Origin: Acetobacteraceae bacterium
Lineage (GTDB): Bacteria; Pseudomonadota; Alphaproteobacteria; Acetobacterales; Acetobacteraceae
Assembly (NCBI GenBank): GCA_019689515.1
Contig: JADGHI010000084.1
Coordinates: 1-11,218 of the forward strand
DNA length: 11,218 nt
Direction of reading: 5' to 3'
Program-made: the position numbers and the translations under genes
Notes under the pieces: model-generated
What the model was told of the DNA's origin: nothing
What the model saw: the letters and a program-made list of their open reading frames with translations, nothing else
The model's database searches: none
Shown: in pieces, positions 1-6,647 of the stretch
How the letters are laid out: the number at the start of each line of letters is the position of its first letter
Position numbering within the stretch: the stretch's first letter is position 1

Positions 1-58
1 GTGCACGGGGCGGTCTTCCGGCGCCGCGCGCCGGGTGCCACCATTGTCCGAGCAATCC

Positions 59-65
59 GAAGGAG
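59..65 (+). promoter_or_regulatory. Shine-Dalgarno site that decides the M20 peptidase start
   Basis: GAAGGAG lies at 59-65. Two in-frame ATGs follow, at 66 and 72. The first touches the site with no spacer. The second is 6 nt away, which is near the usual optimum, so 72 is the better start. Confidence 0.7.
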
Positions 66-71
66 ATGACG

Positions 72-1502
72 ATGGCGGCAGGCGACGGTGGTAACGGCAT
101 GCGGGCGGGCGCGATCGCGCGGGCGCAGGCGGCGTTCGATGATGGGCGGTTCCTTGCCGATCTGCGCCGGCTCGTCGCGGTGCGCACCGAGAGCCAGATG
201 CCGGGCAGCCTGCCGGAGCTGCGCCGCTACTGCGAGGAAGCGCTGCCCGCGGTGCTCGCCGGCATGGGCTTCGAGACGCGCGTGCTGGAGAATCCCGTCG
301 AGGGCCGCGGGCCGGTCTTCCTCGCGACGCGCATCGAGGATCCGGCCCTGCCGACGGTGCTGATCTACGGCCATGGCGACGTGGTGCGCGGCCTCGCGGG
401 GCGTTGGCAGGACGGGCTCGATCCCTGGGAGGTCACGGTGCGCGGCGACCGCTGGTACGGCCGCGGCACGGTGGACAACAAGGGCCAGCACCTGATCGCG
501 ATCCACGCCCTGCGCGCGGTGCAGGCCGAGCGCGGCGGGAGGCTCGGCTTCAACGCGAAGATCATCGTGGAGACCGGCGAGGAGCAGGGCTCGCCGGGCC
601 TGCGCGCGCTGCTCCGGCGCGACCGGGACCTGCTGGCGGCGGACGTGTTCATCGGCCTCGACGGGCCGCGCCAGACGACCTTCATGCCGGAGCTGAAGCT
701 CGGCGCGCGCGGCGGCGTCGCCTTCGACCTGGTGGTGGAGTGCCGCGAGGGCGAGCACCATTCCGGCCACTGGGGCGGCGTGCTGACCGACCCGGCCTTC
801 GTGCTGGCGCACGCCCTCGCCTCCATCGTCACGCCGCAGGGGCGCATCCTGGTGGAGGGATGGACGCCGAAGGCGATCCCGGACTCGGTGAAGCGCGCCT
901 GCGCGGAGCTGGTGTTCGAGGACATCCCCGGCCTGCCGGAGGCCGATCCGGACTGGGGCGAGCCGGGGCTGACCAAGGCCGAGAAGATCTTCGCCTGGAC
1001 CAGCGTGATCGTGCTGGCGCAGATCACGGGCCACCCGGACGCGCCGACCAACGCGGTGCAGGGCCGGGCGCGGGCGCGGCTGCAGGTGCGCCACACGGTG
1101 GACGTGCCGGGCAGCGAGATCGTGCCGGCGCTGCGGCGGCACCTCGATGCGCGCGGCTTCCAGCGCGTGCAGGTCATCCCGGTGATGGAGCGCGACCAGT
1201 TCGGCGCCGCGCGCACCGATCCGGACGATCCGTGGGTGGAGGTCGTCGCGCGCTCGATGGCGCGCACGGCGAACCGGGCGCCGAACATCGTGCCGAATTC
1301 CTCGGGCTCGAACCCCTCCGACATGTTCCTGGAGGAGCTTGGCATCCCCGTGATCTGGATCCCGAACAGCTACGCCGGCTGCAACCAGCACGGCCCGAAC
1401 GAGCACGCGCTCGCGCCGCTGCTGCGCGAGGGGCTCGGGCTGCTGGCCGGGATCTGGTGGGATATCGGGGCGGGCGAGGTGCCGTCCGCGCGGCGGAAGT
1501 GA
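72..1502 (+). CDS. M20 family metallopeptidase / amidohydrolase
   Basis: A cytosolic zinc-dependent hydrolase of the M20 (ArgE/DapE/CPG2) clan, probably cleaving a dipeptide or N-acyl amino acid; the true substrate cannot be read from sequence. Counting from the ATG at 72 (476 aa), the expected metal ligands are present in order: H101 and D103 in HGD, D135 in the VDNKG motif, the EE pair E170/E171 in TGEEQG, D197 in GLDG, and H440 in NQHGPNEH. The lid/dimerisation domain sits roughly at residues 205-365 and includes HHSGHWGG. The length is typical of the larger M20 dipeptidases and there is no signal peptide. The ATG at 66 is in frame but too close to the ribosome binding site. The stop is 8 nt before the next gene, so the two are probably co-transcribed and translationally coupled. 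Confidence 0.93.
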   Translation: MAAGDGGNGMRAGAIARAQAAFDDGRFLADLRRLVAVRTESQMPGSLPELRRYCEEALPAVLAGMGFETRVLENPVEGRGPVFLATRIEDPALPTVLIYGHGDVVRGLAGRWQDGLDPWEVTVRGDRWYGRGTVDNKGQHLIAIHALRAVQAERGGRLGFNAKIIVETGEEQGSPGLRALLRRDRDLLAADVFIGLDGPRQTTFMPELKLGARGGVAFDLVVECREGEHHSGHWGGVLTDPAFVLAHALASIVTPQGRILVEGWTPKAIPDSVKRACAELVFEDIPGLPEADPDWGEPGLTKAEKIFAWTSVIVLAQITGHPDAPTNAVQGRARARLQVRHTVDVPGSEIVPALRRHLDARGFQRVQVIPVMERDQFGAARTDPDDPWVEVVARSMARTANRAPNIVPNSSGSNPSDMFLEELGIPVIWIPNSYAGCNQHGPNEHALAPLLREGLGLLAGIWWDIGAGEVPSARRK

Positions 1503-1510
1503 GGCCCGCG

Positions 1511-2503
1511 ATGCGCGCGATCGTCTGGCGCCGGACCGGACCGCCGGCGGAGGTGCTCGAACTGGTGGACCTGCCGCAGCCGGAGCCCGGGCCCGGCCAG
1601 GTTCTGGTGCGCGTCGCCGCCTCCGGCATCAACCCACACGACACCAAGGCGCGTGCCGGCTGGACCGGCGTGCGCGGCTGGCACGCGGCGGAAGGGCCCG
1701 GCTACATCCCGCATGGCGACGGCGCCGGCACGATCGAGGCGGTGGGCGAAGGGGTGCCGCCAGGGCGCGTCGGCGAGCGCGTCTGGGTGTTCGGCGCGCG
1801 CGGCGGGCGCGGTACCTGCGCCGAGTACTGCGTCGTGCCGGCGGCGCAGGCCGTGCCGCTGCCGCCCGAGGTGGAATTCGCGCAGGGCGCCTGCCTCGGC
1901 GTGCCGTGCCTGACGGCGCATCTCGCGCTGTTCTCGGACGGGCCGATCGCGGGCCGCACCGTGCTGGTGCATGCCGGTGCCGGCGCGGTGGGGCAGGCGG
2001 CGGTGCGCTTCGCCTCGCGCGCCGGTGCGCGGGTGATCGCCACCGCCAGCACGCCGGAGAAGCAGGCCCGCGCGCGCGAGGCCGGTGCGGCGGAGGTGTT
2101 CGACTACCGCGCTCCGGACGCGGCGGAGCGCATCCTGGCGGTGACCGGCGGGCGCGGCGTGGACCGCATCGTCGAGGTGGATTTCGGCGCCAACCAGGCG
2201 CTGGACGCGGCGGTGATCGCGCCGCTCGGCGTCGTCGCCTCCTACTCCTCGACGCGCGAGCCGACGCCGGTGCTCGACTACTACGCCTTCGCGCGCAAGG
2301 GCGCGACGCTGCGCTTCGTGCAGGCCATGCTGCTCGACGGCGCGGCGTGCGAGGCGGCGGTGGCGGCGACGCGCGCGGCGGTGGCCGAGGGCTGGATGCG
2401 CCTCCCCATCGCCGCGACCTTCCCGCTGGAGCGCACCGCGGAGGCGCACGCCCTGGCCGAGGCCGGCGCGAACGGCAAGGTGGTGGTGCTGGTCGGCCGG
2501 TAG
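1511..2503 (+). CDS. NADPH:quinone reductase-like zinc-independent MDR oxidoreductase
   Basis: A 330-aa medium-chain dehydrogenase/reductase of the quinone oxidoreductase (zeta-crystallin) branch, expected to reduce quinones or activated alkenes with NADPH in the cytosol. The GroES-like domain is at about 1-120. The Rossmann domain has the nucleotide-binding loop AGAGAVGQ at 155-162 and a probable NADPH-phosphate-contacting segment STPEKQARARE at 180-190. The catalytic-zinc cysteine of alcohol dehydrogenases is absent: the region reads SGINPHDTK (38-46). The four-cysteine structural zinc lobe is also missing, as expected for QOR enzymes. ATG 1511 follows the M20 stop by 8 nt, and purine-rich sequence at the end of that gene can serve as the ribosome binding site. 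The physiological link to the peptidase is unknown. The TAG stop directly abuts the stop of the convergent gene. Confidence 0.92.
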   Translation: MRAIVWRRTGPPAEVLELVDLPQPEPGPGQVLVRVAASGINPHDTKARAGWTGVRGWHAAEGPGYIPHGDGAGTIEAVGEGVPPGRVGERVWVFGARGGRGTCAEYCVVPAAQAVPLPPEVEFAQGACLGVPCLTAHLALFSDGPIAGRTVLVHAGAGAVGQAAVRFASRAGARVIATASTPEKQARAREAGAAEVFDYRAPDAAERILAVTGGRGVDRIVEVDFGANQALDAAVIAPLGVVASYSSTREPTPVLDYYAFARKGATLRFVQAMLLDGAACEAAVAATRAAVAEGWMRLPIAATFPLERTAEAHALAEAGANGKVVVLVGR

Positions 2504-3484
2504 TCAGTCGCCGCGCAGGCCGAGCTGGCGCACCACCTCGCCCCAGCGCTTCCAGTCCTCCTCGATGGTCCGCTGGAAGGCCTCGCGGCTGCCGCCGACG
2601 GGCTCGGCGCCGAAGCCGCGCAGGCGTTCCAGCACCTCGGGCAGCTTCAGGATCTCCTCCACCTCGCGGTTGAGCCGGTCGAGGATGGCGGGCGGCGTGG
2701 CGCGCGGGGCGATGAAGCCCGACCAGAAGGGCACGTCGTAGCCAGGCAGGTACTCCGCGAGGGACGGCACATCGGGCAGGATGGAGGAACGCCGCGCCGT
2801 GGTCACCGCGATCGGGCGGATCCTGTTGGCCTCGAGCAGCGGGCGCGTGGCGAAGGGCGAATCGCTCGCGAGGTTCACGTCGCCGCGCATCAGCGCGTTC
2901 AGCGAGGGCTGGTTGCCGCTGAACGGCACCAGGGTGAACTCGGTGCCCGTGCGCTGCATGAAGATGGCGAGCGAGAGGTGGTTGGCCCCGCCGGTCCCGG
3001 GGTGGGAGATGGTGATCCGGCCCGGCTGCGCCTTCGCCATCTCCACGATCTCCGGGATGGTGCGCGCCGGGAAGTCGTTGTTCGCCACCAGGATCATCGG
3101 CGAGGCCTGGGCCACCGCGACGGCGGCGAAGTCCCGCGGGATGTCGAGGTTCGAGCTCCGGTTGATCAGCGGCGTGATGACGGTGGAGGAGGAGGCGTAC
3201 ATCAGCGTGTAGCCGTCCGGCGCCGCCCGCGCGACCGCCTCGGCCGCGAGCAGCGTGCCCGCGCCGGGCCGGTTCTCGATCACGAAGGGCTGGCCGAGGC
3301 GCTCGCCCAGATGCTTCGAGATCAGGCGCGCCATGATGTCGGTCGCGCCGCCGGCAGCGAAGCCGATGATCACGCGAACAGGGCGCGTCGGGTAGTCCTG
3401 CGCCGCGGCGGCGCCACCGCGCGCGCCGAGCAGGAGGGCGGCAGGTGCGCCGGACAGGACGTGACGCCGGGCGATGGCTGACAT
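2504..3484 (-). CDS. Bug-family (TTT) periplasmic solute-binding protein 1
   Basis: A 326-aa tripartite tricarboxylate transporter substrate-binding protein, expected to bind an organic anion in the periplasm and hand it to a TctA/TctB-type permease. The leader has a twin arginine at 6-7 (ARRHVLSG), a hydrophobic alanine/leucine core and a likely cut after AAA (28|29), leaving mature QDYPTRPVR, the usual Bug N-terminus. Family signatures follow: GFAAGGATD (41-49), ENRPGAG (70-76) and the APDGYTL segment near 88-94. The segment that reads HVPYRG in many relatives is LVPFSG (185-190), hinting at a different ligand. ATG 3484 has a GGGAGG site 4 nt upstream. No TctA or TctB lies in the window. 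It is divergent from the TauD-like gene across 90 bp and could share regulation with it. Confidence 0.95.
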   Translation of the reverse strand: MSAIARRHVLSGAPAALLLGARGGAAAAQDYPTRPVRVIIGFAAGGATDIMARLISKHLGERLGQPFVIENRPGAGTLLAAEAVARAAPDGYTLMYASSSTVITPLINRSSNLDIPRDFAAVAVAQASPMILVANNDFPARTIPEIVEMAKAQPGRITISHPGTGGANHLSLAIFMQRTGTEFTLVPFSGNQPSLNALMRGDVNLASDSPFATRPLLEANRIRPIAVTTARRSSILPDVPSLAEYLPGYDVPFWSGFIAPRATPPAILDRLNREVEEILKLPEVLERLRGFGAEPVGGSREAFQRTIEEDWKRWGEVVRQLGLRGD

Positions 3485-3502
3485 GATTCCTCCCATTCCT
3501 TG

Positions 3503-3531
3503 CGGAGTCCCGCCCGCATTGCGGCACTCCG
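3503..3531. promoter_or_regulatory. Inverted repeat in a divergent promoter region, candidate operator
   Basis: CGGAGT (3503-3508) and ACTCCG (3526-3531) are perfect inverted arms. Inside them CCGC/GCGG (3514-3517 and 3521-3524) forms a second stem around ATT. The element sits in the 90-bp gap between the divergent Bug 1 and TauD-like genes. A loose plus-strand promoter, TTGCGG at 3519 then TAGAAG at 3543 (18-nt spacer), would overlap it. A regulator site is inferred from position and symmetry only. Confidence 0.3.
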
Positions 3532-3559
3532 GGCCGTCACGGTAGAAGACTCCCGGATC

Positions 3560-3566
3560 AGGAGGG
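3560..3566 (+). promoter_or_regulatory. Shine-Dalgarno site that decides the TauD-like start
   Basis: AGGAGGG at 3560-3566 is 8 nt before the ATG at 3575. The frame is open back to a possible start at 3500, but the extra 25 codons would run through the divergent promoter region and precede the conserved N-terminus, so 3575 is preferred. Confidence 0.75.
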
Positions 3567-3574
3567 AAGCGCCA

Positions 3575-4498
3575 ATGCCGCCGACAATCGAGCCGACCGG
3601 TGCGATCCTGGGCGCGACCGTCCGCGGGGTGGACCTCGCCCGCCCGCTCGACGACACGGCCTTCGCCCTCGTCCTGCGTGCGCTCGGCCGCCACGGGGTG
3701 CTGCGCTTCCCCGACCAGGACCTCACCTCCCAGCAGCTCAAGGACTTCTCGGAGCGGCTCGGGGAGATCCAGGGCTCGATCCGCCACGGCGGCAAGCCGC
3801 CCGCCTCCGGCGTGCAGGGCGTGGGCATCCTCTCCAACGTCAGGGAGAACGGCGAATACATCGGCAGCCCGGACGCGGGGCAGGACTGGCACACCGACAT
3901 GTCCTACCGCGAGGTGCGCGGCTTCGTGAACGTGCTCTACGCGCTGAAGGTGCCGCGCCGCGACGGGAAGGTGCTCGGCGGAACCGAGTTCGCCAACATG
4001 CACGCCGCCTATGAGGGGCTGCCGGAGGCGATCAAGACGCGCCTCGACGGCGCCACGGCGACGCACGACTTCGAGAAGTTCTGGGAGTACATGCGCCGCG
4101 AAAAGGGCAGCACGCGCCCGCCCCTCACCGAGGAGCAGCGCCGCCTGCGCCCGCCGGTGCACCACCCGGTCTTCCTGACGCACCCGATCACCGGGCGGAA
4201 GGTGCTCTACTGCAACCCGGGCTACGCGACGCGCATCGACGGCATGGACGAGCGCGAGAGCGAGGAGATGCTCGCCTTCCTCTTCGCGCACCAGCTCCGG
4301 GACGAGTACCGCTGGACCCACACCTGGACCGAGCGCGACGTCCTGGTCTGGGACAATCTCGGCACCATCCACCGCGCCATCGCCGACTACAGGCCGGACG
4401 AGCACCGCTTGATGAAGCGCTGCCAGGTGATGGCGACGAAGATCTTCGACCCCGAATTCCTGCGCCGCGCGCTCGGCACCGCGCCGGCCGCCGCCTGA
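3575..4498 (+). CDS. TauD/TfdA family Fe(II)/2-oxoglutarate-dependent dioxygenase
   Basis: A 307-aa cytosolic oxygenase that should use O2, Fe(II) and 2-oxoglutarate to hydroxylate a carbon next to a heteroatom, as TauD (taurine) and TfdA (2,4-D) do. The iron facial triad is visible: H106 and D108 in DWHTDMSY, with distal H266 in GTIHRA. The 2-oxoglutarate-binding arginine should be R278 or R282 in EHRLMKRCQV. The family GGTEFANMHAAYE segment is at 135-147, and the N-terminal GATVRGVDL (13-21) is typical. Length matches the family. It stands 31 nt before the Ldh-family gene on the same strand, so they probably form an operon. Bug 1, divergent, is a plausible uptake partner. Substrate unknown: a sulfonate, aryloxyacetate or other small carboxylate are all possible. 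Confidence 0.93.
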   Translation: MPPTIEPTGAILGATVRGVDLARPLDDTAFALVLRALGRHGVLRFPDQDLTSQQLKDFSERLGEIQGSIRHGGKPPASGVQGVGILSNVRENGEYIGSPDAGQDWHTDMSYREVRGFVNVLYALKVPRRDGKVLGGTEFANMHAAYEGLPEAIKTRLDGATATHDFEKFWEYMRREKGSTRPPLTEEQRRLRPPVHHPVFLTHPITGRKVLYCNPGYATRIDGMDERESEEMLAFLFAHQLRDEYRWTHTWTERDVLVWDNLGTIHRAIADYRPDEHRLMKRCQVMATKIFDPEFLRRALGTAPAAA

Positions 4499-4529
4499 AC
4501 CCACAAGACCCGAGACGGAGCCGTCCCGC

Positions 4530-5618
4530 ATGAACGTCAGCGCCGACCGCGTGCGCCAGCAGATCCTCAACATCCTGCTCGCCTGGGGCATGGCCGAGGA
4601 TCTCGCCACGACCACCGCCGACGCGATGGTCGAGACCGACCTCCTCGGCGTGGACTCCCACGGCATCTCGATGCTGATGGCCTACGAGCAGCGCGTGGTC
4701 GAGAAGCGGCTGAACCTGAACGCCCGGCCGAAGATCGTGCGCGAGAACGCCTGCACCGCGCTGGTGGACGGCGATGCGGGGCTCGGCCATCCGATCTCGG
4801 TCTTCGCGATGAACCTTGCGGTGGACAAGGCGCTCCAGGCGGGGGTCGGCGTGGTGGGCGTGCGCAACTCCCACCATTTCGGCGCGGCGGGCGTCTATGC
4901 GCGCATCGCGGCGCGGCGCGGCGTGATCGGCATGGTGACGAGCGCGACGCGCGGCATCTCCATGGTCCCGACGCGCGCGGCGGTGCCGGTGCTCGGCACC
5001 AACCCGATCGCCTTCGCGGCACCCGCGAAGCGCAACCGCCCCTTCGTGCTGGACATGGCGACGACGACGGTCGCCGCGAACAAGGTCAAGGTCTGGGACC
5101 TGAACAACCGTACCATGCCGTCCGGCTGGGTGGTGGATGGCGACGGCCGCGTCGTCACCGACCCGAAGCGCGGGATGGAGATCGTCTTCAAGGAGAAGGA
5201 GGGCGGGCTGACGCCCCTCGGCGGCACGCCGGAGCTCGGCAGCCACAAGGGCTATGGCCTCGCGGTGATGGTGCACATCCTCGGCGGCGCGCTGACCGGC
5301 GCCTCCTTCTCGCCGATCCGCGAGCGCGACCACCGGCCGGGCCAGCCCGACAATCTCGGGCACTTCTTCATGGCGCTGGACCAGCGCGCCTTCCGTGACG
5401 AGGGCGAGTTCGAGGCCGATCTCGACGACGTCATCGACATCCTGCACGAGACGCCGCCCGCCGACCCCGCGAAGCCGGTGCTGGTCGCGGGCGACCCGGA
5501 GGAGATGGAGCGCGAGCGGCGCCTGCGCGAGGGCATCCCGATTCCGGAAACCCTCGACAGGCTGATCCGCGGGATCTGCGAGCGCTCCGGCGCGGCCTAC
5601 GTGCTCGCCGACGCCTGA
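4530..5618 (+). CDS. Ldh/malate dehydrogenase family (type 2) NAD(P)-dependent oxidoreductase
   Basis: A 362-aa member of the Ldh_2 family, which interconverts 2-hydroxy acids and 2-keto acids (or reduces cyclic imino acids) with NAD(P)H. Relatives include AllD ureidoglycolate dehydrogenase, YiaK, DpkA and archaeal ComC sulfolactate dehydrogenase. Landmarks are LLGVDSHGIS (38-47, H44), the catalytic-histidine motif NSHHFGAAG (113-121), GTNPIAFAAP (156-165), LDMATT (174-179) and HKGYGLAVMV (239-248). The arginine normally found four residues after the DSHG histidine appears to be M48 here. ATG 4530 has GGAG 9 nt upstream. It is the second gene after the TauD-like oxygenase, and a hydroxylase followed by a hydroxy-acid dehydrogenase is a sensible catabolic order. 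It ends 10 bp from the convergent oxygenase gene. Confidence 0.94.
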   Translation: MNVSADRVRQQILNILLAWGMAEDLATTTADAMVETDLLGVDSHGISMLMAYEQRVVEKRLNLNARPKIVRENACTALVDGDAGLGHPISVFAMNLAVDKALQAGVGVVGVRNSHHFGAAGVYARIAARRGVIGMVTSATRGISMVPTRAAVPVLGTNPIAFAAPAKRNRPFVLDMATTTVAANKVKVWDLNNRTMPSGWVVDGDGRVVTDPKRGMEIVFKEKEGGLTPLGGTPELGSHKGYGLAVMVHILGGALTGASFSPIRERDHRPGQPDNLGHFFMALDQRAFRDEGEFEADLDDVIDILHETPPADPAKPVLVAGDPEEMERERRLREGIPIPETLDRLIRGICERSGAAYVLADA

Positions 5619-5628
5619 GCGCCGCGCC

Positions 5629-6624
5629 CTAGCCCGCCGCCGCCTGGCCCTGGCGGTGGGCGAAGTTCGTCACGTTCAGCTTCCGCCGGTGCTCGACATA
5701 GAGCAGCGGCGGATAGCGCGCCGGGTTGTCCGGCCCGATGCAGCTCGGCACGACCTCGATCACCGCGTCGTTGTCCGGCCCGTAGAAGAACGGGATGGCG
5801 TGGCGCAGGCGGTCGCTCTGGTTGATCACGCGGTGCGGCGTCGGCGCGAAGCGGTCGTTGGAGTAGCGCCCCAGCATCTCGCCGGAATTCACCACGAAGG
5901 TGCCGGGGATCGCCGGCGGGCGGATCCAGGTGCCTTCCTTTGTGCGCACCTCCAGCCCCGGCACCTCCGACTGCGCGAGGTAGGTGGTGAGGTTCGTGTC
6001 GATGTGCGGGGCGAAGCCGAACTGGTCCTCCGCGTCCTTCGGCTGCGGCTGGTAGCGGATCAGCCGCAGCGTGCAGGTCGGGTCGCGGAAGTCGCGATAG
6101 AGGTAGTCCGGCGGCATGCCGAGCGCCGCCGAGAACACCGCGAGCATGCGGTGCGCGAGGGCCTGCATCGCCTCGAAATAGGCCACTGTCGCGGCACGGA
6201 ATTCCGGCATCCCCTCCGGCCACTTGTTCAGCCCGACGAAAGGCTTGCCGGCGAGGATGTCGGGATCGTCCGGCGCGCGGTCGCGCACGATGTAGAAGCT
6301 CTCGTTGAGGTTCGGCTTGCGGTTGTCGTGGATGCGCGAGGTGCGGATCGTCTGCGTGCCCTGCGGCAGGTAGCCGATGTTCAGCTCGCCGACCCTCAGC
6401 GCGTCCTTCCGCTCCTGCGGCAGGTCGAAGAAGCGGTTGGCGGCGGCGAAGCAGTCGTCGATCAGCCGCTGCTCGATGCCATGGTTGGCGAAGACCAGGA
6501 AGCCAGTGTCCTCGCAGCTCCGCGCGACGTGGCGCGCGAGGTCCTCGAGCGCGCCTGGCGCGCCGGCGAGGTAGGGACCGATGTCGAGGACGGGAATGCG
6601 GCCCTCGGGTCCGACGATGCTCAT
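5629..6624 (-). CDS. Isopenicillin-N-synthase-like Fe(II)/2-oxoglutarate oxygenase
   Basis: A 331-aa cytosolic non-haem iron oxygenase of the IPNS/DIOX fold. The N-terminal DIOX_N region (about 9-130) contains RIPVLDIGPYL and GFLVFANHGI. The catalytic 2OG-Fe(II) domain has H207 and D209 in PHIDTN and H264 in TPHRVIN. The co-substrate motif, normally Arg-x-Ser before IPFF, reads R274-H-A276, so the serine is replaced. Bacterial members of this group are usually annotated only by fold; penicillin biosynthesis is not implied. The start is ATG 6624, giving the usual MSIVGPEG-type N-terminus; an in-frame GTG at 6642 is possible but less well supported by a ribosome site. It follows Bug 2 by 23 bp on the same strand, so an uptake-plus-oxidation operon is likely. 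Confidence 0.91.
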   Translation of the reverse strand: MSIVGPEGRIPVLDIGPYLAGAPGALEDLARHVARSCEDTGFLVFANHGIEQRLIDDCFAAANRFFDLPQERKDALRVGELNIGYLPQGTQTIRTSRIHDNRKPNLNESFYIVRDRAPDDPDILAGKPFVGLNKWPEGMPEFRAATVAYFEAMQALAHRMLAVFSAALGMPPDYLYRDFRDPTCTLRLIRYQPQPKDAEDQFGFAPHIDTNLTTYLAQSEVPGLEVRTKEGTWIRPPAIPGTFVVNSGEMLGRYSNDRFAPTPHRVINQSDRLRHAIPFFYGPDNDAVIEVVPSCIGPDNPARYPPLLYVEHRRKLNVTNFAHRQGQAAAG

Positions 6625-6647
6625 GCTCTCTTGCTCTCCCACTCGGC

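Noticed and set aside
18..34. Inverted repeat CCGGCG/CGCCGG upstream of the M20 gene
   Set aside because: Only 6-bp arms of pure G/C in a G+C-rich leader; too likely by chance, and the upstream gene cannot be seen.
404..1510. A long plus-strand open frame running through the M20 gene in another frame and continuing into the quinone-reductase gene
   Set aside because: The translated upstream part is Gly/Ala/Arg-rich with no family motifs, while the overlapping M20 frame has every catalytic motif. Long false frames are expected at this G+C content. The real start is ATG 1511.
4188..5447. A 419-codon open frame on the minus strand opposite the TauD-like and Ldh genes
   Set aside because: It is antisense to two well-supported enzymes and its translation is a His/Arg/Ala-rich composition with no recognisable domain.
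5629..6624. Penicillin or beta-lactam biosynthesis role for the IPNS-like protein
   Set aside because: Only the fold and iron motifs match. There is no ACV synthetase or other beta-lactam gene, and the context is catabolic and transport-related.
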